64,000 nucleotides of DNA from Brachionus plicatilis (GCA_010279815.1 QEOQ01000316.1:673096-737095), one strand, 5' to 3'. Counted from the first letter of the stretch, positions 11,223 through 23,751 are shown. Made by a program: numbers and translations. Notes: generated by a model not told the origin, from the sequence alone.

Positions 11223-12770
11223 AAGCGCTACAATTTTACAAATGTATTCTTCTAAATAAATACCAAAAGAATGGAAATCGGCCTGTGTTACTTCATTGTT
11301 TAAGCGTAAAGGTAATCCTGAAGGTGTTCACAATTATCGTGGAATATCGGTTCTTTCAGCTTTGCCTAAGCTATTTGAGAAATTACTAGCGGGTCAAATA
11401 AGCAAGTATCTAGAAAAAAACAATCTACTATCAAACAATCAGCATGGTTTCAGAGAAAATTTCAGTTGTGAGACAGCTTTCCACGAAATTCTCACTGAAA
11501 TGAATAATACAAGAAGATCAAGAACTATTGGAATCTACCTATTTATTTTCTTTAAAAAAGCGTACGATTCAGTTAACTCGTCACTTTTATTTGCTAAACT
11601 AAGATTTTATAGATTTGATTCGTCAGCTATTAATCTAATTGAGGATTATTTTTCAAATAGAACTCAAAGAGTAAATTACAACAAAATATTATCAAGTCCT
11701 CTCGAGTTGAACATTGGAGTCCCTCAAGGAAGTGTGCTAGGTCCATTTTTTTTCTATTATTCATAAACGATCTTGAGTATTATGTACGCGATTTCAATTG
11801 TAAATTCTTTGCAGACGACACAATCCTATCACAAAATGGCTTTAATTTTGATAATCTAATTAAGCGATTTTTGAATTCATGTAACTGTCGTTTAACTTAG
11901 TGTGAATTCAATCGTATCGACATCAATTGGTTCAAAACAAAAATTTTGATTGTCTCGAATAAATGAGGGTTAATTATCTCTAATGAATTAATGATGAATG
12001 GTAACAAAGTTGAAATTTTTTTATCCTTTAAACTTCTAGGTGATACGATCGATAGAAAATTAAGCTTTTTAGAGAATGAATCGGAAATTAGAAAACAAAT
12101 AAACCAACGACTTTACTTAATCAATAAACTTTTTTTCTTATCATTCAAAGTCAAAGTCCAATTTTTTAAGTCATTTATCCTACCGTGTTTTGATTATGTA
12201 TCAACTATTTATATTTATTTTCCAAATAAATCATTACAAAAAATATTAAATACATTAAATTTCTGTTTGGCAAAATTGTTAGGACTTAAACTCATCCATA
12301 TAAAAACAAGATAATTGATCTGAACGAATTCAACAATCAACCTGAGAGCTATAATCTGAATAATTTTCAGCATAGACTTTTTTTAAGGATATGTAGTTTT
12401 GTATTCAGAATTATCAATGAAGTCAATGTGCCAAAAAATTTAAAATCATGTTTTACAAAAAATTTAATGACAAATAGAGGTTATCAACTGCGCAATGATT
12501 TTGAGTTCAGAATACCGAGTATTGGAAAATATAACTCAATTATAGAAGTTACTTTTTCACATTTTTTTCCAAAATTTGCCAATAAACTCGTGCTTCGTGA
12601 TTTAAGCTTGACTCGGCAAACGTTTGAAATAAGGGTAGCAAATAATGCAAACAATTTAGTTACCTCTGTGTCAGGTCGGAGCCGTTGCTCGTAAAGGTAC
12701 ATGAAAAGGAGATGAGCGCCTCCCCATTATCCACTAGGATAGAAAGGGACATATTATTATATTATTATAA
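11223..12770 (+). mobile_element. 5'-truncated LINE (RT to 3' end)
   Basis: RT fragments in successive frames: NYRGISVLSALPKLFEKLL, NQHGFRENFSCETAFHE, GVPQGSVLGP and FFADDT. Then come NWFKTKI, FKSFILPCFDYVS and the C-terminal part ending at 12694. Frameshift near 11750 and stops near 11898, 11965 and 12312. The protein resembles the RT of the Ulp1-bearing LINE at 36.6-42.0 kb (shared DINW-K-TKI and KSF-LP-FDY motifs), so they are one family. Its 5' truncation point lies next to the 5' end of the oppositely oriented LINE. Confidence 0.85.
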
Positions 12771-13012
12771 TATTCAAACCTTTTATTAAAAAAAAAAAAA
12801 CTTATTATTTTATTTTAAATTTTTATATAACTAAATGGTACGGCTTCTCTTTTGAGATTGGCGATGGCCTTTTGTCCGTATGAGAAGACATAAAAGGAAT
12901 AAATATTCAATTTATTCAATAAAATATTTTAATTGTGTAAAAAGATAGGAATCGATTCAAACAAAATAATATTGAATCTAAAAAATTTAGTCAAGCATAT
13001 TCTTTGCGTGGG

Positions 13013-13018
13013 TATAAA
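13013..13018 (+). promoter_or_regulatory. Putative TATA box
   Basis: The motif tataaa sits in a locally GC-richer context (gcgtgggtataaatg), 60 bp before the ATG at 13078. This suits a start site about 30 bp downstream. Confidence 0.4.
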
Positions 13019-13077
13019 TGACATAAAAGCTTTTGAACATGAATTATTTTCTACACTTAGAAATTACAATCATCAAA

Positions 13078-13854
13078 ATGAGCCACCGATCATCAGCTAC
13101 TACTTTGGAGTGCGAACAAGTCTTGTGCTGCGAGCCGGCCAGAATTAAAGTCAAGAAGACTGTGCAAGAAGTTCAACCTGTTGAGGAAATTGTGCCAAGA
13201 GAAACAATTAGAAGATGGAACGAAATTGTGCCAAGAGAGGAAATCGTCCGATGGAACGAAATCATACCAAGAGAAGAAGTTGTACGAACTGTGGAAGTGA
13301 GACGTGTGCCAAGAAGACAAAGACAGCGAGTAAGATGCTACGAGCCAATGATTTTGATTTGTGAAAGAATCGATGAGCATCCATCAAGATCACACGCCAT
13401 CACAACTCACTTGACTTCACCAAAATTGACTTTGCCACAAAGCACTGCTCCCCATTTGACACAAACCAGATTGACCAGATCACAGGCATCTGCTGTCACC
13501 GCAGCTCAAACCCAATCGGTAGCTCAAAGCCAAGCAGCTCAATCACAGGCAGCTCAATCACAAGCATTGACTAGCCAGTCGGCCCAAGCTTCACAGCCAA
13601 GAGTCACCCCAGCTCCATCGCTAGCCCAATCTGCCAGAGCCACTCCAGCTCCATCCCAAGCCCAATCTGCCAGAGCCACTCCAGCTCCATCGCAAACTGC
13701 TGCTCCATCACCTGCTCCATCAGCTCGTTCTTCACAGGCTGCTTCTTCTAGATCATCCCAAAGCTCGAAAAAATCGAGTGTTTCTTCTTCAAGTCAATCA
13801 ACAACAAGCAACAAATCCAACTTGACTGTCCAAGAATATGATTATGAAGAATAA
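13078..13854 (+). CDS. Ala/Ser/Gln/Pro-rich hypothetical protein (258 aa)
   Basis: A single-exon ORF from ATG 13078 to TAA 13852-13854; an earlier in-frame ATG exists at 13033, but MSHRSS follows the TATA box better. The N-terminal third has short charged repeats around IVPRE and RWNEI, ending in an Arg-rich segment (VRRVPRRQRQRVRC). From about residue 100 it is low-complexity Ala/Gln/Ser with several AQSQA units and repeated ARATPAPSQ units, then a Ser-rich stretch and the acidic end YDYEE. No signal peptide or membrane helix is seen. An AATAAA near 13946 may be the poly(A) signal. Function is unknown; the charged repeats and disordered tail suggest a structural or cytoskeleton-type protein, but that is a guess. 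Confidence 0.8.
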   Translation: MSHRSSATTLECEQVLCCEPARIKVKKTVQEVQPVEEIVPRETIRRWNEIVPREEIVRWNEIIPREEVVRTVEVRRVPRRQRQRVRCYEPMILICERIDEHPSRSHAITTHLTSPKLTLPQSTAPHLTQTRLTRSQASAVTAAQTQSVAQSQAAQSQAAQSQALTSQSAQASQPRVTPAPSLAQSARATPAPSQAQSARATPAPSQTAAPSPAPSARSSQAASSRSSQSSKKSSVSSSSQSTTSNKSNLTVQEYDYEE

Positions 13855-14029
13855 ATTCAAAATCGATTAGCTAATAGGCAACTATTTCTGTTTAGTTGGT
13901 AGTAGAAAATTTTATTACCCAAAAGTGACAAAATTTTTTTTTATTTCAATAAACAATTAAATACAACAATATTTTTTTATTTTAGTTTTAATCATTTATT
14001 TTGGTAAAAATTCGTCCCTAGGTGGATTC

Positions 14030-14066
<37 letters not shown>

Positions 14067-14502
14067 GCCGATTGCGCCATAGAGACTTATTTTATTTTTA
14101 TGAAGACATTTTTTCTTTGTCATTTTTATTTGAGGCTTAGTATTGAAATAAAAGAGAAATTTTTTTTAAGATTATGTAAAAAATATGGATCGGCTGGTAC
14201 TTGAATTTAAATTTTTTTTTTTATTTCATCAGTTAATTATTATTAATGAGATAAATGGTTTCCCACAAACTAAAAACTTTTCACCACAAATCACTACAAA
14301 ACACAATTTTTTTGAGCCGAATTCACAAAAAAAAAGAATTTTTACATATTTAACCAAATAAGTGGTTAACACAAATTTTTTTTTGGTGACAAAAAAATTT
14401 GATAAATCTGTTAAATAATTTTTTCAAATAGTGTTTATAAAATTTTATATAAAAAAAATTAAATATTAAATTAACAAAATAATTAAATTGAAATCTATTT
14501 TA
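13590..14502 (+). repeat. Duplicated block, copy 2 (source copy)
   Basis: This is the partner of 6749-7813. Here the block continues without break into the full-length gene upstream, so it is the source of the duplication. Confidence 0.85.
14013..14086 (-). tRNA. tRNA-Asn (GTT), copy 2
   Basis: The same 74-nt gene as at 7172-7245, with the same flanks because both lie in the duplicated block. A T-run terminator follows on the minus strand. Confidence 0.97.
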
Positions 14503-14885
14503 AGGAAAACAAATTAATTAGCTAATTTTGGATAACCTTTTGTAGGCTTATTAACAAATCCGTCGGATTCTCATATAATATTAGCCCTGCACTATTCAAT
14601 GAATTGCTAGTGTTTTTTCTTTTTAGTTTTATTTTTTTGTATTTTTAATCTCCAAAAATTTGGAATTTTTATTTATTACGTAAAATCATAGGCATTGCAT
14701 TATCTAAAATATTAGGTGGCAGTTTTTAATAGATATTGAAAAAAATTTGTGCTTAAAAGTTTTTTTATTTGTGGAGAGCAGTTTTTGTCTTAGTCAAGTT
14801 ATTTTTGTGCTGAATATTTTTTCTTTGTGGGGAAAATTTTTTTATTTGTGGGTGACAGTTTTTTGTTTGTGGGGACTAGGTAGAC
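14258..14885. mobile_element. Possible MITE with CCCACAAAC ends
   Basis: The left end has cccacaaactaaaaac and the right end carries the complement of cccacaaacaaaaaac. Further related motifs (tgtgggg, gtggtga-like) lie just inside each end. No coding sequence. A partial relative with extra motif copies lies at 7428-7520. Target duplication was not identified. Confidence 0.35.
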
Positions 14886-15729
14886 CAATTATTAATATAT
14901 AGTGTGTTCTCTATTTTATGATCTCCAATTTTGTACTCAAAGTAGAATTACACTGAAAACATAATCCTTTTCTTGATAAATTTTTTCGAATTTGTGACCC
15001 CCTTTTTTGTGACTATTCGAAATTATGACATGATAATAAGACAAAAAAAGGAACAAATTGTAATTCTTTTTCAGGTAAATCACGTTAAGTTGAAGGGCGG
15101 TCGTAAAAAGTTTCGACTTAACCGTAAGAAAAAAAAATTAAGAAAAAAGTATTATTAATAGTTGAAATTTTTATTACTAATGGGATAAGTTGTGAAGTAC
15201 GTAAATTTTAATTGCTTTATTAGTAAATCAAGAAAGCTTGACTCAATCTGATTTAGATTTGCAATTGTAACTATAGGTCCATTAAGTTTCTAGTAGAAAA
15301 ATAACTTAATTCTTGAAATAAATTATAAAGCTTCACTTTGAGACTGTATCGTCTGTTCGTCATATTCATCTTCTTGTTCAACTTGTTCAATTCACTTCAG
15401 TTACTCAAAGTCAATTAGTTCTTGATGATCAGAGTTGTGAATATTTTAAAATTATGTCCTTTTCTTCTCGTGGATTATTTTCATCAGCACATGGAATATT
15501 TTCGTCATCTTTTTCAGATCTAGTAAAGATGAATCCGGGTAGAAAAAATTTGATTTTAATTAAATTATTAAAATTATACATTTTTTGATTTTTTGGATGA
15601 CTTGTACATTAAATTATTTTTAAATAAAATTTTCTTATGACCCTCTTTTTTATGGCTAAAATTTGGATTACACTGACACGTCACAAAACATTCATGGACA
15701 ATAATTTGTATTATACAACTTAAATATAT

Positions 15730-16290
15730 TCTAGTCAACTTTTCGATTTTTCAATTATTCTCTTTTATTACTCATTCAACTATTCAACTATTCAATTTTT
15801 CAACTTTCCATTTTTTCAACTTTTCATTTATTCAACTTTTCAAATTTTCAATTATTCAATTTTTCAACTTTTCATTTATTCAACTTTTCAAATTTTCAAT
15901 TATTCAATTTTTCAACTTTTCATTTTTTCAACTTTTCATTTATTCAACTTTTCAAATTTTCAATTATTCAATTTTTCAACTTTTCAAATTTTCAATTATT
16001 CAATTATTCAACTTTTCAAATTTTCAATTATTCAATTATTCAACTTTTCAAATTTTCAATTATTCAATTTTTCAACTTTTCTTTTTTTCAACTTTTCATT
16101 TATTCAACTTTTCAAATTTTCAATTATTCAATTTTTCAACTTTTCATTTTTTCAACTTTTCATTTGTTCAACTTTTCAAATTTTCAATTATTCAATTTTT
16201 CAACTTTTCATTTTTTCAACTTTTCATTTATTCAACTTTTCAAATTTTCAATTATTCAATTTTTCAACTTTTCAACTTTTCAAATATTCT
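15730..16290. repeat. TTCAA-type tandem array, left arm
   Basis: Imperfect tandem repeats built from ttcaacttttc, aaattttcaattattc and related words. Units of about 30-65 bp are shuffled. It is the complement in character of the array at 16640-17375. Confidence 0.85.
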
Positions 16291-16493
16291 TTTTTTAAAA
16301 CTAATTCATTTATTCAACTATTCAATTTTTCTTTCATTCCATTTTAAAACTTTATTAAAACAAAAAATATATAATAAAACGCATGAAAAAAATAAAGTAT
16401 ATAGCGAATTATAATTCAGAGCATTTTTTGATTTTGAAACAATCAAGTTAACCCAGTATATTAACAAAAAATTTTAAAACAATATAATTTGTA

Positions 16494-16576
16494 GGTTAAA
16501 GAAATCTAATTTTAAAATTAACCATATATTGACATTGTCAATTTAAGGTTTATTTTAAAATTAGATTTCTTTTAAC
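16494..16576. repeat. Perfect-stem hairpin between the arrays
   Basis: Arms of about 29 bp (16494-16522 and 16547-16576, core aagaaatctaattttaaaat) face each other around a loop of about 24 bases. Just downstream is a GC-rich patch (ggggtccggggcgtagccc, 16599-16617) that looks foreign to its surroundings. Confidence 0.75.
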
Positions 16577-16639
16577 AAAATTTTAGATAAAATTAAAGGG
16601 GTCCGGGGCGTAGCCCTGGTTTAGGGTTTTCGGTTGAGC

Positions 16640-17375
16640 ATAAAGAGTGAGGGTTTTTTTCTTAAATAGTTGAATAAGTTGAATAAGTTATAAAATTTGA
16701 AAGTTGAATAATAGAATAATTGAATAGTTGAATAAGTTAATAAATTTAAAAGTTGAATAATAGAATAATTGAATAGTTGAATAAGTTTAAAAAAAGAATA
16801 ATTGAAAAGTTGAATAGTTGAATAAGTTAATAAATTTAAAAGTTGAATAATAGAATAATTGAATAGTTGAATAAGTCAATAAATTTAAAAGTTGAATAAT
16901 AGAATAATTGAATAGTTGAATAAGTTTAAAAAAAGAATAATTGAAAAGTTGAATAGTTGAATAAGTAAAAAAATTTAAAAGTTGAATAATAGAATAATTG
17001 AATAGTTGAATAAGTTTAAAAAAAGAATAATTGAAAAGTTGAATAGTTGAATAAGTAAAAAAATTTAAAAGTTGAATAATAGAATAATTGAATAGTTGAA
17101 TAAGTTATAAAATTTGAAAGTTGAATAATAGAATAATTGAATAGTTGAATAAGTTTAAAAAAAGAATAATTGAAAAGTTGAATAGTTGAATAAGTTAATA
17201 AATTTAAAAGTTGAATAATAGAATAATTGAATAGTTGAATAAGTTAATAAATTTAAAAGTTGAATAATAGAATAATTGAATAGTTGAATAAGTTAATAAA
17301 TTTAAAAGTTGAATAATAGAATAATTGAATAGTTGAATAAGTTAATAAATTAAAAAGTTGAATAATAGAAAAGTA
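16640..17375. repeat. GTTGAATA-type tandem array, right arm
   Basis: About a dozen units of roughly 45-60 bp made of gttgaataatagaataatt and gaatagttgaataagtt, some with an extra gtttaaaaaaagaataattg segment. The word content is the reverse complement of the left array. Confidence 0.85.
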
Positions 17376-17470
17376 CACATAGTAGGAATAAAATAATAAT
17401 CAAAAATGATAATTGTAAAATTGAAGAACACAAAAAGTTGTCCATTACTCTCACAAAATAGAGAACACAC

Positions 17471-17929
17471 TATAGAAAGAAAAAGTAAACCCTGTAGTTA
17501 ATTAGCCACATTTCATTAATTTTTAATAAGATTTAGGATTTTTATGAGAAATTTTTTATTTAACACAGGAAGCACCAAGCATTTTTTTGTGCTATTTAAT
17601 ACAGAATAATTAAAAAGAAAATTTTTTTAAAAGAATGTGAAGTGAAGATTTAAAATTTTCTAAAAAGATTCAAATGACTCTTTTGGTCAACAAAAACAAA
17701 TGCATGGGAATCAAATCAATCCTTTAATAAAAGAAAAGCTGTGTGATGTTATTCAATATTTGGATTATTTTATTTGACTTGAATTTGACTTAGTTAATTA
17801 ATACTGGAGGAATTGATAAAACAATGGTCCAACTGCTGATAATAGAAAATAGCCTATCTAATAGATTAATAAATAAAAAAAATTTATACTTTACTCACAT
17901 ATCCTTCTAGCTCACTTACAAATAACTTT
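17471..17929. other. No gene seen
   Basis: AT-rich spacer between two repeat elements. Confidence 0.4.
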
Positions 17930-19350
17930 AAAAATAGAAATATTAAATAAAAATATTTGGCATCTTGAAGTTGCTGATCAATTCAAAATATCATTTCAAT
18001 TCAAAAGTTTTATCCTTAGATATAAAACTTAATCTTTGATTTAACTTAAATAATTTTAATGTAACATGCTTTACATGCAATGTAGATTTAGAAAATAAAA
18101 AAAAATTGGAAAAATATTTTCTCAGTCCATTGATAATCGATTTCAATATTTAAATGTATTAACTGATTTTTTGTAAAGTTTACTCATCTATTGACAACCA
18201 GAACAAAAAAACTATGATTGTACTTTTTGTTTTTTTTTTTTTAATTTTATTTTTTCTTTAGTCTAGAAAAGACGTCCTTTCTATCCTTTTTGACTGAGCG
18301 ATTGACGTCGTTAGACGTCAAGAGCTTTGTCAAATTAGGGTTTATTAAAGGGCTATTTTCGTTTTAACAAAGTAAAAATAAAAGGAGCTTTAGGGAATTC
18401 GGGTTTTTTGAATTAAGGGAAAGATACAAAAGAATAAAAATCACCTCTTTTCTTTACAAAGAATTAATAATAAAAATTTTTAATTAAAATTTAAAAAAGG
18501 ATTTATATTCTAAACTAAACTAAATATAAATTCTAAAAAGTACAAAAGAACATTCTATTTGACTAGAAAAAATCAAAAAGGATAAAAAGTACGTCCTTTC
18601 TAGACCAAGGCTTAAGATAAATTCTTTAAAGTAAAAAAAGTAAATCCCTTATAGGTAGAAACAATCTTTGAATTAAAATAAAAAGTACAAAAAGAACATT
18701 CTTTTTGATTAGAAAAAATCAAAAAGGATAAAAAGGACGTCTTTTTTAAAGGAGTACTTACTTTGAAATTTACAAAGTACAAAAAGAACATTCTTTTTGA
18801 CTAGAAAAAATCAGAAAGGATAAAAAGTACGTCTATTTAAGACTAAGACTTTATTTGAAAAATAAAAAGTACAAAAAGAACATTCTTTTTGACTAGAAAA
18901 AATCAGAAAGGATAAAAAGTACGTCTATTATAAAGTAAAGTCAATTTTAAAAAGAACATCCTTTCAAAATAGAAAGGATATCTAAGCCCCCTTTGTCAAT
19001 AGGTCAGTTTACTTGAGATTTTTTATTTCAAAAGTATTTGTATCTAGCATTCACAATTAAATTTAAAAAAGAAATTCAAATAAAAAATTCCAAATAAGTA
19101 ATAAAATGAAAATAAAACTTTACAAAAAATCAGTTAACTAAATTGAAAATCGATTTTATCAATGTATTGAGGAAATGTTTTTTCAATTTTTTCATACTTT
19201 CTAAATCTAAATTGCATGTAAAGCATGTTACATTACAATTATTTAGATTAAATCAAAGATTTATTTTAATATCTAAAGATAAACTTTTTGAATTGAAATG
19301 ATATTTTGAATTGATCATCAACTTCAAGATACCGAATATTTTTAATTTTT
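17930..19350. mobile_element. Foldback element with internal tandem repeats
   Basis: Long inverted arms (about 17930-18205 and 19083-19350) share phrases such as catcttgaagttg and gtaacatgctttacatgcaa with their complements. The interior holds at least four units of about 65 bp (18531-18960). Each unit contains aaaaagtacaaaaagaacat, a tttgactagaaaaaatca core and ggataaaaagtacgtc. One inverted unit lies at 18255-18290. No ORF. Confidence 0.75.
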
Positions 19351-19652
19351 AACTGGAGGCTCTAAATAATTTCAAATTTTAAATAAAATTGAATTTTATT
19401 CCTTTATTCAATCTTACGCTAAAATTAGTCCTCTTTTGATTCATTTTTTAAACTGTAATTGATTGATTTTTTCTTTTTTCTAGACATGCAAACTTTTTAA
19501 CTGTTACTAATTCTTTCAGTTTTATATTCTTAGAATTATTTTTAGATTGTTTTATTAAACAGAATTTTTTATTATTCCTGACTTAAAGAATTTTTAAAAT
19601 TTAAAAATACTTAGTAAAATTAAACCATAGCTATTTTGATTGAAAAAAAAAT

Positions 19653-19669
19653 CGTCCCTAGGTGGATTC

Positions 19670-19706
<37 letters not shown>

Positions 19707-19726
19707 GCCGATTGCGCCATAGAGAC
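19653..19726 (-). tRNA. tRNA-Asn (GTT), copy 3
   Basis: Identical 74-nt tRNA-Asn, but in flanks unlike copies 1 and 2. A run of nine T follows on the minus strand as the Pol III terminator. Confidence 0.97.
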
Positions 19727-19926
19727 CTGTAAATTTAAGAAAATAAAACACAAATTTTTATCTGATAGAGAAAATTTATTAAAACAGAATTTTTCTGTAT
19801 TTGATTTTTTGATGAATATTTAAAATTTTAAACCAGCACTAAAACAAATATTAAAAAAATTAATTCAATTTTGTGAAGATCAAAAATTGGGTTAAAAAAA
19901 AAGATTTCTTGAATTTTGAATTATTT

Positions 19927-22900
19927 TTATCTGCGGTTGGCCTTAATTAAAAGAACTACATAAGTTGCCACTCTCCAGAAAACAATCAGAGCACCCATTA
20001 GCCCAAAATTTAAACCATAATTTTTCTTGATTTAAAATTTTATTTTTAGTTTAAATAAATTAATGAAAATATACTTCATCAATGTTGTAATAGTTGATTA
20101 TTTGCTCTCCTTCAGTGAAACAGAATCCCATGTCTTGCTCAGCACATGTAATGTTTTTTACTCCTTTCCATTGATTGACTAAAATAGCTTCATTTGAATA
20201 GCTAAACCAACTGAGATAACGCAGCCAAATAAAATACTTTGGAATTGATCTTTAAATACACAAATAAAATTTTATTTTGATTAGAATTATAGTTTAATAT
20301 ACTCATTATTTAATAGGAAGCCACTGAAAATCATGAGCTTTGAATGAAAAAAATGAAATTTTGATGTTTTTGTCTTAAAATTGGAACTTACCGGTACGAG
20401 AATGGGTCCAGCAAGAGCCAAAGCTTTGTAATTTTATATAAAATTTTTTTAGGAAAAAAAATATTTTTCTTACCAACATTTGTTGATGGAGCAACAGCAG
20501 AAAGAAAACATCCAAACGCCAACGAACACTGTACCACTAGGACTATAATAGCGACACAGATAAAAAATCTATCTGCACTGTTGTTTAGATTGGCCATCCA
20601 ATATGCAATGGACATGAATAAAATTGGTAGAATAAAAAAAGTGGGTAGCTTTGGTTTTAAAAATTTTAGTTAAAAAATGATTTTTTTATTTATTAATTTC
20701 GAATCTTACATCTGTGAGTATTTTGGCTAAGTAATATGAAATAACCTTGTACATACCATTTTGGCATTCGCGGATAAATATTGGCAATTCACTCGGAAAT
20801 GTCTTAACAATAAAAAATACAATTTTTAATATTAATATTTATAAATTTTAATTTTTTTTTTAAAAATTTTTTGAAAACATTTAACTCGATTATTGTGAAA
20901 TTGTGAATTTTGGTACAAAATGAAAACAAAATATTAAAATGCCTAAGTTTCTGACTTTCTGACGTATCATAACAATTTCTGTAAATTAAAGCAACTGATA
21001 CACCTTCTGTTCCACCAATTAACTGATTATGTAGGACTCAGAAAATTGTGAAATTGGGATATAATATTATATTACAAATCCAACTCACTTATAAGTTATG
21101 GCACAGAGGATGTATCAGTTGCTATAATTTACAGAGCATGTATTGATAATTCTGAATAAAGCTCTGGTGTTTTTAATATTTTGTTCTTGTTTTTTGTGCT
21201 GAAATTCACGATTTAATGAATTCTGAAGAATTTTTCAGAATTAGTAAAATGGTGGTAAAATGATGCGTCACAAATCACATTGCCGATTATTGTTAAATTA
21301 TTTATATTATTTATTTGAAAATAAATATTTCTTTAAAAATAAAAAAAAAACTTTCATATTAATAAAAAATTTATATATTTACATTAACGATAAAGAAAAT
21401 TGTAGTAAAGCTGTGATTACAAATGCATAAAAACATGAAGCCATTCATGTCCATAACACCTTTTTGATTATATTCTAGTCTTAGATAAATTAATCCCAAA
21501 AGAAGAGACACTATCTAAATAAAAATTTAATTGAATAGGTTTTCGTTATTTTTCTTGTTTTTAAATTACAGAAAGAATTTTAAAAAAACTTACTAGAGTT
21601 TGAATGAGATGAATTTTAAAAATTGATGGCTCTCTAAGAATACCAAGAGAGTTCCTCCACAAAAGCCATTTAAACTGGGTTATAAAATTTGCTTTATAGC
21701 TTTTGAAAAAAAGTGATTTAAATTAACGAATAAAAAAAAATTCAAAATGTACTTTTTACAAAAATATCGGCTACAAATATTGCTCCGAGATTGTTCTTTG
21801 CTATCATTCAATGTCTTTTCATTTAAACTACTATCTATTGATAACCGAATTTCTTCTTTTTGATGACTTTTGGCGAAATTATCGCAAATTTTCTTTAAGA
21901 AATGAATAAACAAAATTAAAATATTTTATTGTATTTATTTTACATTGACTTTTTCTAAACAAAGTTCTCTCTTTGAGGGTTGAATAGCCAATTCTCGGAT
22001 ATAAAAATCAGCTGGGTTAAAATTTAAAGGTAAAATTAGTCCTTGACTAAAAAAAAAATTATTAGAGAAACAAGTGTGAAAGGTTTAGAAAATACGTCTT
22101 AAAAAATTCAGCTGCACCAGATAGATTGCCAAGATAAGCCAATCGACCTTCAGCCAAAAGACAAAATTTGTCAAATTCTTGAAATATTTCACTTGATGGT
22201 TGATGAATGGTGCAAATAATACATTTGCCTTGGCTTGCCAAATTTTTCATTGCCTCCATCACTGACATGGCCATGAAAGAGTCGAGACCACTTGTTGGCT
22301 CATCGCAAAATAAAATAGATGGATTGGTGATTATTTCGGAAGCAAATGCCAGTCGACGTTTTTCACCACCTGAAATGCCACGATGACCGAAAAAACCTAT
22401 GACCGTATTTTCACATTTTTTTAAATTTAACTTTTAAGTAAATTTTAACATTAAAAAAATATTTAAAAATTAAAAAAAAAAAATAATTACATCTTGTAAA
22501 ATTTTGTTAACTCTTATCATTCTTTCTTTTTTTGTTGTTTCTTTGTCCATTCGGAGCATTGCCTAAAATTAATCAAACCAAATTTTTAACAAAAATTTAT
22601 AATTTATTTTTAATGTTCTAAACTAATAAATTAAATTCTAGTTTATTATTATGTATCTTCTTCCTCAAAAACTTGGATTCATTTATTTTTAATAAAGAAA
22701 GTACCTGAAAAATTAAGTGTTCATTGCCTGAAATAAAATAAATAAAATTTATTTTCTTTATTAAATGAATCTAAATCTGTTTTTTTTTTAATTTTTTTCC
22801 TCAATAACTTCTGTCCATTAATTTGTTTAAAAAATTTTTCTTATTTAAATATAAAAATCAGAAAAAAATTTAATTAGTTTTTCTTTTCTATGCTGAGTTA

Positions 22901-23751
22901 ATAACTTGGACGATTTTTCATCAGTTTTTAATTTAATTGTTAAATTATTTTCTTGAAAAATCTTTTATGATAACCAAGTTAATAAAATTATAACTAAAAA
23001 TATATTAATTTATGTCTGCTCAATTCCATGATACACAAAATTGGTTAAATTATTATTTTTATAATTTATCAAAAACAAATTAGAAAAAATTATTGACGTA
23101 ATTGTATTAGCTTTGGTAATTTAAAAAATGATCAATACAAATCACTGTAAGAAATTTAATATTGAACAAGTCTTTCTATCTTAATAATATTTATTTAATT
23201 AAAATAATGTAAAATATAACTGAAAAAGAAATCATTCATTCATGATTGCAAAACCTAATAAATTTTAATCAATAACCAATATGTAAATATTAGCTCACCT
23301 GAAAAATTAAATGTTCTTTTACGGTAAGATAGCCAACAAATAGATCATCTTGCTGCACATAGCTAGAAACTTCTCTAATCTCCTCAATTGATCTGACAGT
23401 CTTTCCATTAAGGCCTATTTGGCCATTTATTTTGAGCTTTCCTCGATTTCTAAAATTCAAAACATTAAGCAGAGTTGTTTTTCCGGCTCCACTTGCTCCC
23501 ATAATTGCCATCACTTCTCCTCTATTCGCATAACCATCCACATGAGAGATAATTTCTTTTGACTCTTTTAGTTGATATGAATTCTTTCTGCATTTTTTAA
23601 ATATGCGATTTTTTCTTGGCAAAGATACAGTTAGATCTTTCCAACTTAGCATCGATCCTGCTTTATTAAACATATCTAAACTAACGCTGATTGAAGATGG
23701 TAAGAACTCTGAATGAGTACTCGGAGTTTCCAAAGAATTCAACGAACTCAT
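19927..23751 (-). CDS. ABCG half-transporter A
   Basis: A multi-exon ABCG (white/ABCG1-like) half-transporter; members export lipids, pigments or toxins as dimers in a membrane. Exon 1 (23751-23299) carries Walker [10 protein letters not shown] and the Q-loop VQQDD. Exon 2 is 22562-22491. Exon 3 (22430-22096) has the signature ISGGEKRR, Walker B ILFCDEP, D-loop SGLDS and switch His TIHQPSSE. Exons 4-6 (22046-21944, 21892-21760, 21691-21594) encode the linker NPADFYI and the first TM region. Further exons near 21521-21378, 20803-20708 and 20660-20474 follow, with small ones near 20428, 20310 and 20250-20060. The last ends KANRR at the stop 19927. Splice sites are GT-AG and phases agree; no disruption is seen. 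Start chosen at the first ATG of exon 1. Confidence 0.9.
20890..21215. mobile_element. Foldback MITE in ABCG-A intron
   Basis: Arms of about 110 bp face each other: left 20895-21010, right about 21105-21215. Shared phrases include aacaaaatattaaaa, ctgtaaatta and gcaactgatac. The matching intron in the other two ABCG copies is only about 60 bp, so this is an insertion specific to copy A. Confidence 0.7.

Larger units (their letters stand above)
14902..17470. mobile_element. TIR-bounded element with facing repeat arrays
   Basis: The ends are GTGTGTTCTCTATTTT and its complement, flanked on both sides by TATA, which suits a TA target duplication of the Tc1/mariner type. Inside are a short Lys-rich ORF (14973-15158, not convincing as a gene), two opposed AT-rich arrays and a central hairpin. 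No transposase is recognisable. The 2.57-kb length is large for a non-autonomous element. Confidence 0.6.

Noticed and set aside
14973..15158. 61-codon Lys-rich ORF in the TIR element as a transposase
   Set aside because: No DDE or helix-turn-helix motif; composition follows local A-runs.
15730..17375. CRISPR-like array
   Set aside because: Units are degenerate and of varying length, there are no unique spacers, and the DNA is animal.
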